Below are positions 46,559 to 48,471 of a DNA stretch of 48,471 nt, one piece after another. The translations under genes were made by a program, and so were the position numbers. The stretch spans positions 1 to 48,471 of the forward strand of contig JAJDTA010000145.1 of assembly GCA_022827405.1 (NCBI GenBank). Reading direction: 5' to 3'. Numbering within the stretch: the first letter of the stretch is position 1; the number at the start of each line of letters is the position of its first letter. Source of the stretch: Acidimicrobiia bacterium. Lineage in GTDB: Bacteria; Actinomycetota; Acidimicrobiia; Acidimicrobiales; Bin134. A model generated the notes under the pieces. The model was given only the letters and a program-made list of their open reading frames with translations. It ran no database searches and had not been told where the DNA came from.

Positions 46559-47995
46559 TTATTGAGGTATTTCGGCGGCGGCGTTGCGGCCGGCGACCCG
46601 GCCGAAGGCCAGGGCGTCGCCGATGTGGAAGCCGCCGTCTTTGCATCGGCTGTAGGTGGAGCTGACGGTGCCGGCGGCGTAGAGGCGGCTGATGGTCTCG
46701 CCGAAGGGGTCGAGTACCTGGGCTTTCTCGTTGCGGCGGGGACCGCCGTTGGTCCAGCCCAAAAGCGGGGCAGAGGTGAACCCGTAGTAGGGGGGTGTGG
46801 CCAGCGGGGCCAGGGTGGCCGCGGGGCGTCCCAGGGGGTCGTGTCCGTCGGCGCAGGCCTCGTTCCATGAGGCCACCGCCGCCTCCAAACCGTCGGGGTC
46901 GATGCCCAGACTCTCGGCCAGCTCGGCGGGGGTGTCGGCCCGTTGGATCCACCCCTTCTCGATCTCGGCCGAGTTGTCGGCGCTCCACTCGTAGCCCTCC
47001 ATGAGCAGATTCCAGCCCACCGGCAAGATCTCCCGAGGCGGGGAGATGGGCCCGGCCTGACGGGTGGTCTCGTCGAAGATCACGTGCAGCGGCCGGCGCT
47101 GGAACAGCTCGTAGTCGCCGTCGATGAGGGCGTGACCATGGCCCTGGGGCGGCATCTCGTTGTGGTTCCGGCGGCCGTCGTTGCCCACGCAGATGAACCC
47201 CATGGAGTAGATGAACATCACGTACATCCCCGCCTCGAAGCCGTCGGCGGCGAAACCAAGGGCGGCCATCATGTTGTCCATGTGCCACAGATCGGCCCCC
47301 ACCTTCTGGGCCATCTTGATGCCGTCGCCGGTGCCCGCCGGCGAGCCCCACACCGGGGAGCCGGGAAGCTGCAAGTAGTCGCGCACCATGTCGGGGTTGT
47401 TCTCGAAGCCACCAGTGGCCAGCACCACCCCCCGGCGGGCGCCCACCCTCAGCGGCTGACCGCCCGAAGTGGCCGCCACGCCAACCACCGCGCCGTCATC
47501 ATCAGTCACCAGCTCGTCAGCCGGGGTATCCAACAACACCTCCACACCCTTGTCCCGCACCGCAGCAGAAAGGGCCTTCCACAGCAACTGCTGCCCCATC
47601 TCGCCGTTGACTCCCAAATAGCCACCATAAAACTCGGCCCCAGGCATCTCGGGATACTCCGGCTTGTAGTCGGCATGAACCCCCGGCGTCACGCCCAGCC
47701 CCTCCAACCACTCAGTGTTCTTGTAAGTCTCGTCAGCCCAAACCGCAATGATCTCCTCAGGCAGCGTGTAAGGCCCGCACAACGACCGCAAATACGTGGC
47801 CATCCCGTCGCGGTCCAAGCTGTTGTACCAGATCCCCCCCGAAATCCGGGTATTGCCCCCCTCACGCCCCTCAGGCATCTTCTCCAGCAGAATTACTGAC
47901 GCCCCCTCATCAGCCGCCGCAATGGCCGCCGCACACCCCGCCGCGCCCATCCCCAAAACAACCACATCAGCTTCTCTGTCCCATCCATTGCTCAT
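46559..47995 (-). CDS. FAD-dependent oxidoreductase (fumarate reductase/ketosteroid dehydrogenase-like flavoprotein)
   Basis: ADVVVLGMGAAGCAAAIAAADEGASVILLEKMPEGREGGNTRISGG; ...GLYAAG-type RLYAAGTVSSTYSRCKDGGFHIGDALAFGRVAGRNAAA. Confidence 0.92.
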   Translation of the reverse strand: MSNGWDREADVVVLGMGAAGCAAAIAAADEGASVILLEKMPEGREGGNTRISGGIWYNSLDRDGMATYLRSLCGPYTLPEEIIAVWADETYKNTEWLEGLGVTPGVHADYKPEYPEMPGAEFYGGYLGVNGEMGQQLLWKALSAAVRDKGVEVLLDTPADELVTDDDGAVVGVAATSGGQPLRVGARRGVVLATGGFENNPDMVRDYLQLPGSPVWGSPAGTGDGIKMAQKVGADLWHMDNMMAALGFAADGFEAGMYVMFIYSMGFICVGNDGRRNHNEMPPQGHGHALIDGDYELFQRRPLHVIFDETTRQAGPISPPREILPVGWNLLMEGYEWSADNSAEIEKGWIQRADTPAELAESLGIDPDGLEAAVASWNEACADGHDPLGRPAATLAPLATPPYYGFTSAPLLGWTNGGPRRNEKAQVLDPFGETISRLYAAGTVSSTYSRCKDGGFHIGDALAFGRVAGRNAAAEIPQ

Positions 47996-48021
47996 GGCCG
48001 GGAATGTAGTGGGTGGACTGC

Positions 48022-48471
48022 TTAGGCAGGCACTTCCACTCGGTACAGTTTTTCGGCGTTGCCCCAGAGGAGCTGGTGGCGCTCTTCGGGGGAGAAGTGG
48101 CCGAGGCTGGCGGCGATCTTCTCCTCCACGTTGTCGTAGAGACAGGTGGGGTGGGGGAAGTCGGTCTCAAACAGCACGTTGTCGAGCGGAATCCGGCCGC
48201 CTAACAAGTCCTGGGGGGCGGACTCTTCGAACCAGAACGTGGTGTACACCTGGCCGGTGAAGTACTCGCTGGGCAGCTGGTCGAACTCGGGCCGGTCATT
48301 CATGCCGCCGCCTTCTACAAACTGGTTGTCCACCGCTTCGAGCATGAAGGGCAGCCACCCGATGCCCGATTCCACCGACACCACCTTCAGCTTGGGGTAG
48401 CGGGGGAGCACACCCGACAGCAGCAGGTCGCACACCTGGATGCCGTTCTTGGTGAACAGGTCCACCGATTG
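48022..48471 (-). CDS. amidohydrolase family protein, partial (runs off window end)
   Basis: DLLLSGVLPRYPKLKVVSVESGIGWLPFMLEAVD; FETDFPHPTCLYDN. Confidence 0.85.
   Translation of the reverse strand, partial: QSVDLFTKNGIQVCDLLLSGVLPRYPKLKVVSVESGIGWLPFMLEAVDNQFVEGGGMNDRPEFDQLPSEYFTGQVYTTFWFEESAPQDLLGGRIPLDNVLFETDFPHPTCLYDNVEEKIAASLGHFSPEERHQLLWGNAEKLYRVEVPA

Noticed and set aside
1-48471. CRISPR arrays, IS elements, rRNA/tRNA genes
   Set aside because: No direct-repeat arrays, transposase-like ORFs or recognisable RNA gene signatures were seen. tRNA absence was not computed.

Overview
GC-rich actinobacterial-type chromosomal segment, probably Acidimicrobiia-like (an inference from gene content). 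It is densely packed with catabolic and oxidoreductase genes: enoyl-CoA hydratases, SDRs, a thiolase, fused CoA-transferase III, P450s, a Baeyer-Villiger-type monooxygenase, F420-type LLM and PPOX proteins, and COG2159-type amidohydrolases. It also carries a RelE/HigB-XRE toxin-antitoxin pair. I saw no rRNA, tRNA, CRISPR or transposase. The main discovery is three genes split by in-frame TGA codons in the supplied ORF track, each at the redox-active position of a recognisable redox family. They are a SelW/Rdx-like protein with TWO TGAs giving a UxxU motif (11353-11625), a cysteine-free BCP/AhpC-type peroxiredoxin with TGA at the peroxidatic position (21418-21888), and a UGSC-family protein (33163-33711, minus strand). 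Each TGA is followed, 17-21 nt downstream, by a potential hairpin whose apical loop has the form N-G-U-G-N. This fits bacterial SECIS elements and suggests a shared SelB recognition signature. A second window-wide pattern is a TANNNT box 5-8 nt (mostly 6-8) upstream of the start codon of about 18 genes, indicating pervasive leaderless transcription. It includes a divergent promoter whose two -10 boxes overlap on opposite strands. All calls come from reading the sequence; no searches were run.
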